From contig JAGPKI010000028.1 of the NCBI GenBank assembly GCA_018054005.1, positions 1 to 14,331 of the forward strand: a DNA stretch of 14,331 bases, read 5' to 3'. Positions 7,403 through 13,984 of the stretch are shown here, one piece after another. Position 1 is the stretch's first letter, and every line of letters starts with the position of its first letter. A model generated the notes under the pieces. The model worked only from the letters and a program-made list of their open reading frames with translations. It was not told where the DNA came from and searched no databases. A program made the position numbers and the translations under genes. The DNA comes from Caldisericia bacterium. GTDB taxonomy: Bacteria; Caldisericota; Caldisericia; UBA6126; JAGPKI01.

Positions 7403-7606
7403 TGGACCCCTAAATCTGGACAATTTGTTATCAAATTTAAAATAATTTCTTAGCTCTTCATTATGTACTTCTTTTAAAAGAATCAATCTTTAATTTTAAA
7501 TGCTTTTCTAAATGCTCCTAATAGCATTCTTTTGGAGTTCTGTAATGTAAATTACTTCACCCTGACTTAAAGGTTGATAGACAAATTTGTAATATGACCA
7601 CAATAC
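7403..7606 (-). mobile_element. Decayed end of an IS3-family insertion sequence
   Basis: On the minus strand, translation gives SYYKFVYQPLSQ (in the frame from 7606) and then, one frame over, SNLHYRTPKECY followed by a TAG and EHLEKHLKLK (7556-7465). Together these resemble the C-terminal end of IS3-type integrase-core transposases, where a YxxFYNxxRPHxSL stretch is followed by LxYxTPxExY. About 40 bases beyond the end of the frame lies TGGACCCCTAAATCTGGACA (7403-7422), which in minus orientation resembles an IS3-family terminal repeat. At least one frameshift and one stop break the frame. No other end or intact part of the element is in the window. The family assignment rests on short motifs. 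Confidence 0.5.
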
Positions 7607-7921
7607 AGAAAGCTTTATTTGACTTATTTAACCTTTCTAAATTTACTTAAATATTTTTTAGATAAATATTAAATAATTAACTCTTAAAAGATAAGTAATT
7701 TCGTAGATAACTGTATTTTACATTTTTAAACTAAAGTTCAATTAGAATCTATCAGATTATTAAATACATACAGTTAAATAATTTGTAAAGTTGGGTTTAA
7801 TATTAACCCAAAATTTTGATAATGTGCCTTTCTACTCTTTATTATAAAAATGTCTATATTAATAGTTTACGGGAAACAGGAAAAAGAAAAAAAGAAAAAG
7901 TTTCCCAAAAAGAGGTATAAA
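7607..7921. other. Noncoding spacer between the IS relic and hemW, with two hairpins
   Basis: No gene is seen in this AT-rich stretch. TTGGGTT (7791-7797) pairs with AACCCAA (7805-7811) around a seven-base loop. GGGAAAC (7871-7877) pairs with GTTTCCC (7900-7906) around a 22-base loop that is all purine on the plus strand, so pyrimidine-rich with long T runs on the minus strand. The second lies 16 bases after the hemW stop and may help end that operon, but it is not a classic terminator. Confidence 0.4.
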
Positions 7922-9034
7922 TTACATAAGAGAGGCAATTATTTGATTCGAAAGAATTAATCCTTTTCCTGTTAAACAAAGATTTCCACAATTTTCTTTT
8001 AATAATTTTAAATCGATAAAATTATTAACTATTTCCTCTTTGTCTTTTCGTATTAATTCCTTACTAATACCTTTGTTTATGAGGCGTAACCCTAACATTA
8101 TTTCTTCAGTTCTCTTCTTTTTTGTAGATATTTTTTCTCTAAAAGTGGCAGGATTAAAACCTTTATTTAATCTATCAATGTAAAGATTAAGTTTTTTTGT
8201 ATTTGTAGCTCTTTCATCGTTAATAAAGCTTGAAGCAGAAACTCCAAAACCAATATAAGGATCTCTTAGCCAATAGTGAAGATTATGCTTACATATGTAT
8301 CCTTCTTTAGAGAAGTTTGAAATTTCATAGTGGTTATAATCCTCTGCTTTAAGAAATTTCATGTACTTTCTCCAATAATATTCAATGTTTGAATCAGATG
8401 GCAGCGAAATTAAACCATTCTCTATATTTTTAGATAGTTTAGTATTTTTGTCTCTCATTAGTATGTAGAGAGAAATATGCTCCGGTTTGTGCTGTTTTAG
8501 GGCATTTATATTCACTTTAAAAGTATTCATATTAGACTCTGGCAAACCGACTATCAAATCAAGATTTAAATTATCAAAAGAGGCTTCCCTCGCAAGTTGT
8601 ATAGCTTCAATTGCTTTTTCGCTATTGTGTATTCTTTCTACACAGTTAAGTACTTTATCATCAAAAGACTGAACGCCAATGCTCAATCTATTTATACTAA
8701 GTTTTTTGTAACATTTAAGCTTTTGTAGTGTAACACTTTCCGGATTTGCTTCAATTGTTATCTCGACTTCTTTTGATATCTTATAATATTTGTACAGTTT
8801 ATCTATAACAGATTGTAAGTATGTGATCTCAAGAAGAGATGGTGTTCCACCACCAAAATAAATTGAATCAAAAGTTAATCCAATTCCTTCGTTAGCCCTT
8901 AAGGCTATTTCTCTTTTTAAAGCATCTATATATGGAGGAATAAAATTTAACTTTGTAAATGAAGTAAAATCACAATAATTGCATCTTTTAACACAAAAAG
9001 GAATATGAATATAGATTCCAGCTGTTTTGATCAA
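7922..9034 (-). CDS. hemW: HemW-type radical SAM protein (heme chaperone family)
   Basis: Radical SAM protein of the HemN-like HemW family, thought to bind heme and deliver it to respiratory enzymes rather than oxidise coproporphyrinogen. The N-terminus has HIPFCVKRCNYCDF (10-23), with the cluster cysteines C14, C18 and C21 followed by Asp-Phe. HemN proper has a fourth Cys at the Phe position. IYFGGGTPSLL (58-68), IEANPES, RLSIGVQSFD and HNLHYWLRDPYIGFG are all as in the family. Length (370) is normal. Start: TTG at 9034, forming a TTGA overlap with the folD stop, with no ribosome binding site, so it is probably coupled to folD. No in-frame ATG fits better. Last gene of the rplM operon. No heme biosynthesis genes are in view. 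Confidence 0.9.
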   Translation of the reverse strand: MIKTAGIYIHIPFCVKRCNYCDFTSFTKLNFIPPYIDALKREIALRANEGIGLTFDSIYFGGGTPSLLEITYLQSVIDKLYKYYKISKEVEITIEANPESVTLQKLKCYKKLSINRLSIGVQSFDDKVLNCVERIHNSEKAIEAIQLAREASFDNLNLDLIVGLPESNMNTFKVNINALKQHKPEHISLYILMRDKNTKLSKNIENGLISLPSDSNIEYYWRKYMKFLKAEDYNHYEISNFSKEGYICKHNLHYWLRDPYIGFGVSASSFINDERATNTKKLNLYIDRLNKGFNPATFREKISTKKKRTEEIMLGLRLINKGISKELIRKDKEEIVNNFIDLKLLKENCGNLCLTGKGLILSNQIIASLM

Positions 9035-9867
9035 GCTTGCATTTTATAAGCTTCTAAAGTATTACTTAGAATCATTACAGTGGTAAGTGCTCCAACCCCA
9101 CCAGGAACAGGTGTAATGTAAGATGCCAACTCTGCAACTTCGCTAAATTTGACATCTCCGACAATTTTATCTGAAACAACATTTATCCCTACATCAATAA
9201 CAGTAGCTCCTTTTTTTACAAACGAAGAGTCAATCATTTCTGCTCTACCGATAGCTGAAACAACAATATCTGCCTCTCTTGTAACAGATGGTAGATCATT
9301 TGTTTTTGAATGACACATAGTCACTGTTGCATTTTCAGCTAAAAGCATAAGGGAAATAGGTTTTCCAACTATCGTTGACCTACCTATAACGCAGGCTTTC
9401 TTCCCAGAAATTTCAACCTTATATTCAGAAAGTAGTTTCATAATAGATAAAGGAGTTGATGGGTAAAATAAAGGTTTACCACAAAGGAGAAGTCCAAGAT
9501 TGGTTGGGTTCATGCAATCGACATCTTTGTTTATTTTTATTGCACTTGCTAAATTTATAAGATTATAATTTTTGGGGAGTGGCATCTCTAAAATAATTGC
9601 ATTAACATTGCTATCTCTACTAAATTTAAATATTTCTTCTTTTAAATCTTCCTCTGAAAGATTGGTAGGGAAACTATGAACAAAGAAATTTATCCCTATT
9701 TCTTCTGAGACTTTTTTCTTGCTATTTACATAAGTTAATGTAGCTGGATTATCTCCAGAAATAATTGATACAAGTGTTGGTTTTTTATCAAGTTTTTCAA
9801 TTTCATCTTTAATTTCTTGCTTGATCCTTTTTGCTATTACTCTTCCATCCATTAAAATGTAACTCAT
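9031..9867 (-). CDS. folD: FolD-family methylenetetrahydrofolate dehydrogenase/cyclohydrolase with altered active site
   Basis: FolD interconverts 5,10-methylene-, methenyl- and 10-formyl-tetrahydrofolate in the cytosol. Fold and length (278) are standard: YVNSKKKV with K50 matching E. coli K54, GRSTIVGKP (162-170) in the nucleotide domain, ADIVVSAIGR (199-208), VIDVGIN (223-229) and ITPVPGGVG (251-259). Several usually invariant residues differ. The VQLPLP motif is LEMPLP, so Glu94 sits at the place of E. coli Gln98. KDVDGFHP is KDVDCMNP (114-121); the catalytic Asp (D117) is kept. PCTPxG is PSTPLS (136-141). The start is firm: AGGAGAG (9875-9881) lies seven bases before the ATG. The gene begins 59 bases inside its upstream neighbour. 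Whether both activities remain is unknown. Confidence 0.9.
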   Translation of the reverse strand: MSYILMDGRVIAKRIKQEIKDEIEKLDKKPTLVSIISGDNPATLTYVNSKKKVSEEIGINFFVHSFPTNLSEEDLKEEIFKFSRDSNVNAIILEMPLPKNYNLINLASAIKINKDVDCMNPTNLGLLLCGKPLFYPSTPLSIMKLLSEYKVEISGKKACVIGRSTIVGKPISLMLLAENATVTMCHSKTNDLPSVTREADIVVSAIGRAEMIDSSFVKKGATVIDVGINVVSDKIVGDVKFSEVAELASYITPVPGGVGALTTVMILSNTLEAYKMQA

Positions 9868-10564
9868 TTATAATCTCTCCTAAATATTTATTTGTATTAC
9901 TTTTAATTGTACTCATCTTTTTTGATTTTTCTTTAGCATCTATAGCTGGTTTTATATATTTATTATGTTTTAGAGAAACAAGAAGAGCTACATTTGTTGA
10001 GTAATAATTAATGGACTTTTTAGGAATATTTTTTATTTCTCCGAATATTAAAGGCGTAATTAGTGATAGCCTGAAAATTGAACCATATCTTAAATTTATA
10101 ATCTTTTTATAATTTTTATAGTCAAGATATCCAGGCTTTATATTGCTCTCAATTTTCTGTGAAATGGCAATACTTTTTAAAGTTCTCTTCAGTTCATTAT
10201 TGGTCTTTTTATATCCTTCAATATTTGCAAACTCTATTCCTGCTTGAGCAAGATAAAGATCTCCATACATAAGGGAAAGTTTTGAATCAAGTGTTTTTAA
10301 GTTTTCATAGAATGTAAAATCAAAAAAGAGAGTTGATTTAAGTAAAAATGAGATAAATCTTGCAAATCTCAAAGATATATCATAGGATAATTGAGATAAT
10401 TGCGTACTAAAATAAATTAATCTTAGAATCTCCTTAAGATATTCCTCTTCTCCGCTTAAAATTATTACTTCGTTATAGGTTAGTTTTTTTTCAGCTGTTC
10501 TGAATGTTGTTAAAGCTTCCTTAACCCATTTGGAATAGGAAGCTTTAACTTTATAACCATTCAT
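9809..10564 (-). CDS. Unidentified protein resembling a polyprenyl synthase without its Asp-rich motifs
   Basis: Not firmly recognised. The 251-residue, mainly helical protein has two stretches resembling all-trans polyprenyl diphosphate synthases: LSLMYGDLYLAQAGIEF (96-112), like the LxGDyLLAxAxxL helix, and YKKIINLRYGSIFRLSLITPLIFG (152-175), like the YxxIIxxKTGxLFxxxxxxGxxxG helix. Both DDxxD motifs are missing: only single Asp residues lie where the first is expected (about 78-86), and no DDxxD follows the second block. This pattern recalls non-catalytic partners such as heptaprenyl diphosphate synthase component I, also about 250 residues. The C-terminus is basic. It starts 19 bases after the rpsI stop, without a visible ribosome binding site, and ends 59 bases inside folD. 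folD often neighbours prenyl synthase genes in other bacteria, which mildly supports the idea. It could be an unrelated helical protein. Confidence 0.75.
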   Translation of the reverse strand: MNGYKVKASYSKWVKEALTTFRTAEKKLTYNEVIILSGEEEYLKEILRLIYFSTQLSQLSYDISLRFARFISFLLKSTLFFDFTFYENLKTLDSKLSLMYGDLYLAQAGIEFANIEGYKKTNNELKRTLKSIAISQKIESNIKPGYLDYKNYKKIINLRYGSIFRLSLITPLIFGEIKNIPKKSINYYSTNVALLVSLKHNKYIKPAIDAKEKSKKMSTIKSNTNKYLGEIINELHFNGWKSNSKKDQARN

Positions 10565-10583
10565 TATAATTTTTGTATAATAA

Positions 10584-10973
10584 TTAACGTTTTCTGTATT
10601 GCCTTGCTTTTCTTGCTTTTCTAAGACCGTATTTCTTTCTTTCTTTTATTCGAATATCTCTGGTTAGGAGATTTTTTTCTTTTAAAATAAGTTTTGTATA
10701 TGGGAAAATTTCGCTAATGGCTTTAGCAATACCATGTCTTATGGCATCAGCCTGTGCTGAGGTTCCTCCACCTTCGACATATATTTTAAAGTCTAAATTT
10801 TTTTCTTTACCAGTCAATTTGAGAGGTTCGAGAATTTTATAATTCTGATAAAAAGATGGAAAATAATCTTTATAGTCTTTTCCGTTTATCAATATTTTAC
10901 CAGTTCCTGGTCTTGCTATAACTTTTGCAATTGAGCTTTTTCTATAACCAGTATTTATTATTTGTTCTGCCAT
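10584..10973 (-). CDS. rpsI: Small ribosomal subunit protein uS9 (S9)
   Basis: 30S head protein whose C-terminal tail reaches the P-site tRNA anticodon. The 129 residues match the family. Landmarks: YRKSSIAKVIARPGTGKILING (10-31), EGGGTSAQADAIRHGIAKA (67-85), LLTRDIRIKERKKYGLRKARKARQYRKR (102-129). Differences from the common form are A73 where most have Gly in the GGGxxGQ motif, and QYRKR at the end where most have QFSKR; the terminal Lys-Arg is kept. AAAGGAGA lies about ten bases before the ATG. It follows rplM after 15 bases, the usual pairing. Confidence 0.96.
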   Translation of the reverse strand: MAEQIINTGYRKSSIAKVIARPGTGKILINGKDYKDYFPSFYQNYKILEPLKLTGKEKNLDFKIYVEGGGTSAQADAIRHGIAKAISEIFPYTKLILKEKNLLTRDIRIKERKKYGLRKARKARQYRKR

Positions 10974-10988
10974 ATTAATTCTTCTCCT

Positions 10989-11420
10989 TTATTTAATATC
11001 CAAAATGATTGGTTTTTGAGCTGAATGAGGATGGTCTTCTCCTGCGTATATCTTAAGTTTTCTAAATGCTTTTCTTCCTAAAGCAGAATGTTTTACCATT
11101 CCCCATACAGCTGCCTTTATTATATATTCAGGATCTTTTGTACGCATCTGTGAAAAAGTTATTTTCTTAAGTCCTCCAGGGTAAAGGGAGTGTCTATAAT
11201 AAATTTTTTCTTGTTCTTTTTTACCGGAGAGTTTAATTTTCGAAGCATTGATAGCTATCACAAAATCTCCAAGGTCAGCATTTGGAGAATATTCAGGTTT
11301 ATTTTTACCTAACAAAATATTTGCAATTTTATCTGCAATTCTCCCCAAAGTTTTGTCCTTTAAGTCAATCAGATACCATTTCCTTTCTATTTCACTTTCT
11401 TTAAAATAATGTGTATCCAT
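10989..11420 (-). CDS. rplM: Large ribosomal subunit protein uL13 (L13)
   Basis: Early-assembling 50S protein. From the ATG at 11420 it has 143 residues (E. coli 142). Landmarks: RKWYLIDLKDKTLGRIA (13-29), KNKPEYSPNADLGDFVIAINA (39-59), YYRHSLYPGGLK (74-85), GMVKHSALGRKAFRKLKIYAG (107-127) and PHSAQKP (131-137). The frame is open ten codons further upstream to an ATG at 11450, but AAAAGGGGA lies just before 11420, and the 11450 start would leave no leader after the predicted promoter. First gene of the operon that continues into rpsI, the prenyl-synthase-like gene, folD and hemW. Confidence 0.96.
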   Translation of the reverse strand: MDTHYFKESEIERKWYLIDLKDKTLGRIADKIANILLGKNKPEYSPNADLGDFVIAINASKIKLSGKKEQEKIYYRHSLYPGGLKKITFSQMRTKDPEYIIKAAVWGMVKHSALGRKAFRKLKIYAGEDHPHSAQKPIILDIK

Positions 11421-11457
11421 ATTAATTCCCCTTTTATTTTTATATTTCAAACCTAAA

Positions 11458-11485
11458 AATATACAAATATTATATATAAAGTCAA
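11458..11485 (-). promoter_or_regulatory. Sigma-70-type promoter of the rplM-hemW operon
   Basis: On the minus strand: -35 TTGACT (11485-11480), a 16-base spacer, -10 TATATT (11463-11458). Each box has one mismatch to consensus. A start near 11451 gives a leader of about 30 bases and supports the rplM start at 11420. Confidence 0.65.
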
Positions 11486-11922
11486 CTTTATGTTATTATT
11501 ATATTTAACTTTTAATTTGCCAAATATGTTTTCATTTAGTTTTATTGACCTGTGAAATCTAAAAATTGCTTAAAAAATAATTAAAAAATAATAAGCATTT
11601 ATATTTTTTTGCTTAATAAAATAAGCTTCAATTAACAAATTTGATTAGAATAGAAATATTAAAGAAATATTTAGTTTTATCGAACTCTATATCGTTTTTT
11701 AAAACATAATAAGCTTTTCAAATTACAAAATTGTTAAAGTTATTGCTTCTGTTTACTAAGCATAAAAAATATCTAAATGTTCTTTTTAAGTTAGGTTGAT
11801 AGTTAGTTTCAATGTAAAATAATATAACCTGACACTAAGAATATTTAATGTGTTGTTGCTATTTATAATATTATTCTACGTTTTATTTCTTCAAAATTTA
11901 TCAATATTTTGCACAAATTAAC
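11486..11922. other. Noncoding spacer with clustered TAAGC/GCTTA motifs
   Basis: Very AT-rich, with no gene seen. The pentamer TAAGC or its complement GCTTA occurs at 11568-11572, 11592-11596, 11611-11615, 11622-11626, 11710-11714 and 11757-11761. The first four form two consecutive hairpins: TGCTTA/TAAGCA (11567-11572 with 11592-11597, 19-base loop), followed by a T-rich run, and GCTTA/TAAGC (11611-11615 with 11622-11626, six-base loop). No promoter was convincing. Confidence 0.4.
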
Positions 11923-12053
11923 ACCTCGTAGCATTTCTACTACAACATAAGAATGAAAAAAAATCTTTAAACCATTTGTTTACTTCTTATATAACTAAAT
12001 AATTCAACCTCTTTACCAAGTACAATTTTGGAGTTATTTTTACAGATGAATTA
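11923..12053 (+). repeat. Intergenic repeat, copy A
   Basis: First of three diverged copies of one element in the window (B at 13795-13932, C at 13985-14127), all in the same orientation. Order of shared blocks: an ACCTC start, ACTACAACAT, a hairpin (here ATAAGAA at 11947-11953 with TTCTTAT at 11984-11990), TATATAACTAAATAAT, CTCTTTACCAAG, and a 3' block ATTTTGGAGTTA to GAATTA. It lies about 170 bases upstream of the YtxG-like gene. No coding potential was seen. The boundaries were set by eye. Confidence 0.6.
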
Positions 12054-12222
12054 TATAAATTTGATATTTTTAGGTTTTTTAATAGTAAATTGAGTCTTAT
12101 TTTCAATCAAATAATAAATATTTTGAATGAAAATTCATAAAACTATAAATTATGTAGCTAAATTTGCTGGAAAAATTAACTTTTTAATGTAAAATAAGTT
12201 ATTAAAAAATGGAGAATATAAA

Positions 12223-12570
12223 ATGGTAGAAAATATATTAATATTTTCAATAATTTTGATTGCATTTGTTATTATTGCTTTTTTAATATTATTTATTATC
12301 ATCACGGTATATTTAACAAAGAGACTTTCTGAATTATCTAAGGCAATAACATTACTTGTTTCAACTCTTACAAAAAAGAGCAATGAACTAATAGAACAAG
12401 CAACTAATACATTAAAATCTGCCGAAAAGTCTATAGCTGATGAAAAAGATTTAAAAAACCAGCAATTATTAAAAAATATTTTTAAAGGTGTTGTTTATGG
12501 ATTGGAATTATATAATATGTTTAAAAAAACAAGAAAAGGAGAGAGTATAAATGGAGAAGGAAGGAAGTAA
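12223..12570 (+). CDS. Small membrane-anchored coiled-coil protein, DUF948/YtxG-like
   Basis: 115 residues: an N-terminal membrane helix (about 5-31, almost all Ile, Leu, Phe and Val), then an amphipathic coiled-coil stretch (about 33-85, with LTKRLSELSKAITLL and IEQATNTLKSAEKSI), then a short basic tail. This layout matches the DUF948 family, exemplified by YtxG of Bacillus, usually next to a YtxH gene, as here. The family's function is unknown; envelope or stress roles are suspected. TGGAGA lies eight bases before the ATG. The 3' end overlaps the next start by 20 bases. A possible promoter upstream (TGGAAA at 12168, 16 bases, TAAAAT at 12190) is weak. The assignment rests on architecture and neighbourhood more than on residue matches. 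Confidence 0.8.
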   Translation: MVENILIFSIILIAFVIIAFLILFIIITVYLTKRLSELSKAITLLVSTLTKKSNELIEQATNTLKSAEKSIADEKDLKNQQLLKNIFKGVVYGLELYNMFKKTRKGESINGEGRK

Positions 12571-12775
12571 ATTTTTAGTTGGTTTAACTTTAGGATTATT
12601 ATTTGGTGGTATCGCTGCTCTTTTGTTGGCACCACAGTCAGGCGAGGAGACAAGAAAGAAACTTACTGATACTGGAGAAAAGCTTAAAGAGGCAATTAAC
12701 AATTTATCTAACAAACTGAAAAAAGAGACAATAGAATTTGGTGAAAGAAAAAAAGAAACAGAGGAAGAATCATAA
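12551..12775 (+). CDS. YtxH-like protein
   Basis: 74 residues with the YtxH/GvpP-like pattern: a Gly-rich N-terminal membrane helix FLVGLTLGLLFGGIAALLLAP (8-28), immediately followed by QSGEETRKKL (29-38), then a charged amphipathic coiled coil to the end (KLKEAINNLSNKLKKE and on). The family motif is GxxxGAxxALLLAPxSGxETR. Function is not established; it is found in envelope and general-stress settings in Firmicutes and elsewhere. AAAGGAGAG (12535-12543) precedes the ATG, and the gene overlaps the YtxG-like gene by 20 bases, so the two are probably made together. Confidence 0.88.
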   Translation: MEKEGSKFLVGLTLGLLFGGIAALLLAPQSGEETRKKLTDTGEKLKEAINNLSNKLKKETIEFGERKKETEEES

Positions 12776-12787
12776 AAAAAAGTTTAT

Positions 12788-13513
12788 ATGCATAAATTTT
12801 TGTTTGGAAAATATAAGCAAATAACTACTATTTGTTTAATAGTTTTAATTTTTTCATTTGTTCTCTCTTGTAAAAATAATCAAGTAATTAAAGAAAACAA
12901 TGAAAACCCAGAAGAGATTTATTCAGCAGGTGAAATTGCTGTTATTCCTAATAAATTAGAAATAAGTTTACATAGTATAGATATTATGAAAGGTATAAAA
13001 CTTGCATCTTCTCTTGATAATGCTAAAGATTTCCCTTTTGTTTATGTAAAGAAAAATAAAGAAGATACAAGAATTATAAAAATTAAAGAAGACGGTAATA
13101 CTGTTGACACAATTGTAGAAAGAGCTGACAGCAATATTTATCAGAATGCTTATATTGTTGAAAATGGCGGAGATACAAGTAAAACAATTGCCCAATATGT
13201 TCTTTATCCAGATGAATCTACCATAAAGCCTAAAAATCCTAATGAATCATTCGCAGTTGTTAGTTTAACTTTGAAAAATATTTCAAAGAAACCAATTAAC
13301 CTTAAAGATATAAAAATGACCATAAAGGGTGACGATAAAGAGGAAAAAGATTTAGATTTAATACTTTCTGATGTTATTTTAAGCTCATCCTTACCAGAAG
13401 TTCTTGATAACGGTAAAAGCTATTCTTTAAGGCTCATTGGGTTAGTTCCATCTTCAGAGAAGAGTTTAATTTTGGATTGCTCAGGAAAGAAATTCAGATG
13501 GGATATAAAGTAA
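12788..13513 (+). CDS. Predicted lipoprotein, possibly with a DUF4352-like domain
   Basis: 241 residues. The N-terminus is a lipoprotein signal: basic start (MHKFLFGKYKQ), hydrophobic core (about 12-26), and a lipobox-like VLSC with Cys28. Then comes a hydrophilic Asn/Glu-rich linker. The C-terminal part (about 150-241) reads FAVVSLTLKNISKKPINLKD and later PEVLDNGKSYSLRLIGLVP. This is the pattern of extracellular beta-sandwich domains such as DUF4352, where a conserved strand ends in KNxSxKPI. Exact function is unknown. It starts 12 bases after the YtxH-like stop without a clear ribosome binding site, and ends 16 bases inside the next gene. Likely anchored on the outer face of the cytoplasmic membrane. 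Confidence 0.82.
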   Translation: MHKFLFGKYKQITTICLIVLIFSFVLSCKNNQVIKENNENPEEIYSAGEIAVIPNKLEISLHSIDIMKGIKLASSLDNAKDFPFVYVKKNKEDTRIIKIKEDGNTVDTIVERADSNIYQNAYIVENGGDTSKTIAQYVLYPDESTIKPKNPNESFAVVSLTLKNISKKPINLKDIKMTIKGDDKEEKDLDLILSDVILSSSLPEVLDNGKSYSLRLIGLVPSSEKSLILDCSGKKFRWDIK

Positions 13514-13779
13514 TATCGTTAATTTTATTAACATGCTTTATGTTAATTCTGCCTTTAGGCTGTTCGCAGCAGGCAAAAACTGATGAGTATTATATAAATG
13601 AATGGGTAAAGCAAACTTATGGTCAGGATGCAAAAGTTACTATTACAGCTCAGTTGAATAGTTCAATAACTGATGTAAACCTGTATAGAGGAGTTATATC
13701 TACTGCAGGTAAGGAATTAGATGGAATTATTTATTTCAACACAAAAGATAAATCTGTAAACTTTTCTGAGATTCAATAA
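13498..13779 (+). CDS. Small predicted lipoprotein, unknown function
   Basis: 93 residues from the ATG at 13498, chosen over an in-frame ATG seven codons upstream because AGGAAAG (13482-13488) sits nine bases before it and the signal peptide then starts normally (MGYKVISLILL). Hydrophobic core to about 20, then PLGC with Cys22 as the likely lipidated residue; Pro at -3 is unusual. The mature part (about 71 residues) is polar, with VKQTYGQDAKVTITAQLNSS and GIIYFNTKDKSVNF suggesting a small beta-rich domain. No family recognised. It overlaps the preceding lipoprotein gene by 16 bases, so the two are co-translated and may act together. Confidence 0.8.
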   Translation: MGYKVISLILLTCFMLILPLGCSQQAKTDEYYINEWVKQTYGQDAKVTITAQLNSSITDVNLYRGVISTAGKELDGIIYFNTKDKSVNFSEIQ

Positions 13780-13794
13780 ATTAGCTACTTTAAT

Positions 13795-13932
13795 ATCTCT
13801 TTGTATTCCTGCCACAATTACGCATGAAAATAATAACTTCAATCCTTTATTATGCCTCTTATATAAGTAAATAGTCTAAATTCAATCTCTTTACCGAATA
13901 TATTTTTGGATAAATTATTTTCGGAGGAATTA
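13795..13932 (+). repeat. Intergenic repeat, copy B
   Basis: Same element as copies A and C. Blocks here: ATCTC start, TGCCACAATTACGCATGA, a stem ATAATAA (13830-13836) with TTATTAT (13847-13853), TATATAAGTAAATAGTCTAA, CAATCTCTTTACCGAATAT, and the 3' block TTTTGGATAAATTATTTTCGG with AGGAATTA. It begins 15 bases after the small lipoprotein stop and is separated from copy C by 52 bases. Boundaries by eye. Confidence 0.6.
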
Positions 13933-13984
13933 AATTTATATTTACCTACTTGAGGTATCTTCTTTTCAGCATTTTTTTACTTAA

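Noticed and set aside
11411..11450. Longer rplM start at 11450
   Set aside because: The ten extra residues are not part of the L13 family, the predicted transcription start falls at about that point, and a ribosome binding site precedes 11420.
11545..11573. TTGACC as a plus-strand -35 box
   Set aside because: No acceptable -10 box lies 15-19 bases downstream (GCTTAA at best), and no plus-strand gene follows for 650 bases.
12150..12383. Minus-strand open frame over the YtxG-like gene
   Set aside because: The plus-strand gene has a ribosome binding site, a membrane helix plus coiled coil, and a fitting neighbour. The minus frame has none of these.
12968..13195. Minus-strand open frame inside the first lipoprotein gene
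   Set aside because: It is antisense to a gene with a clear signal peptide and an operon setting. It has no start signal.
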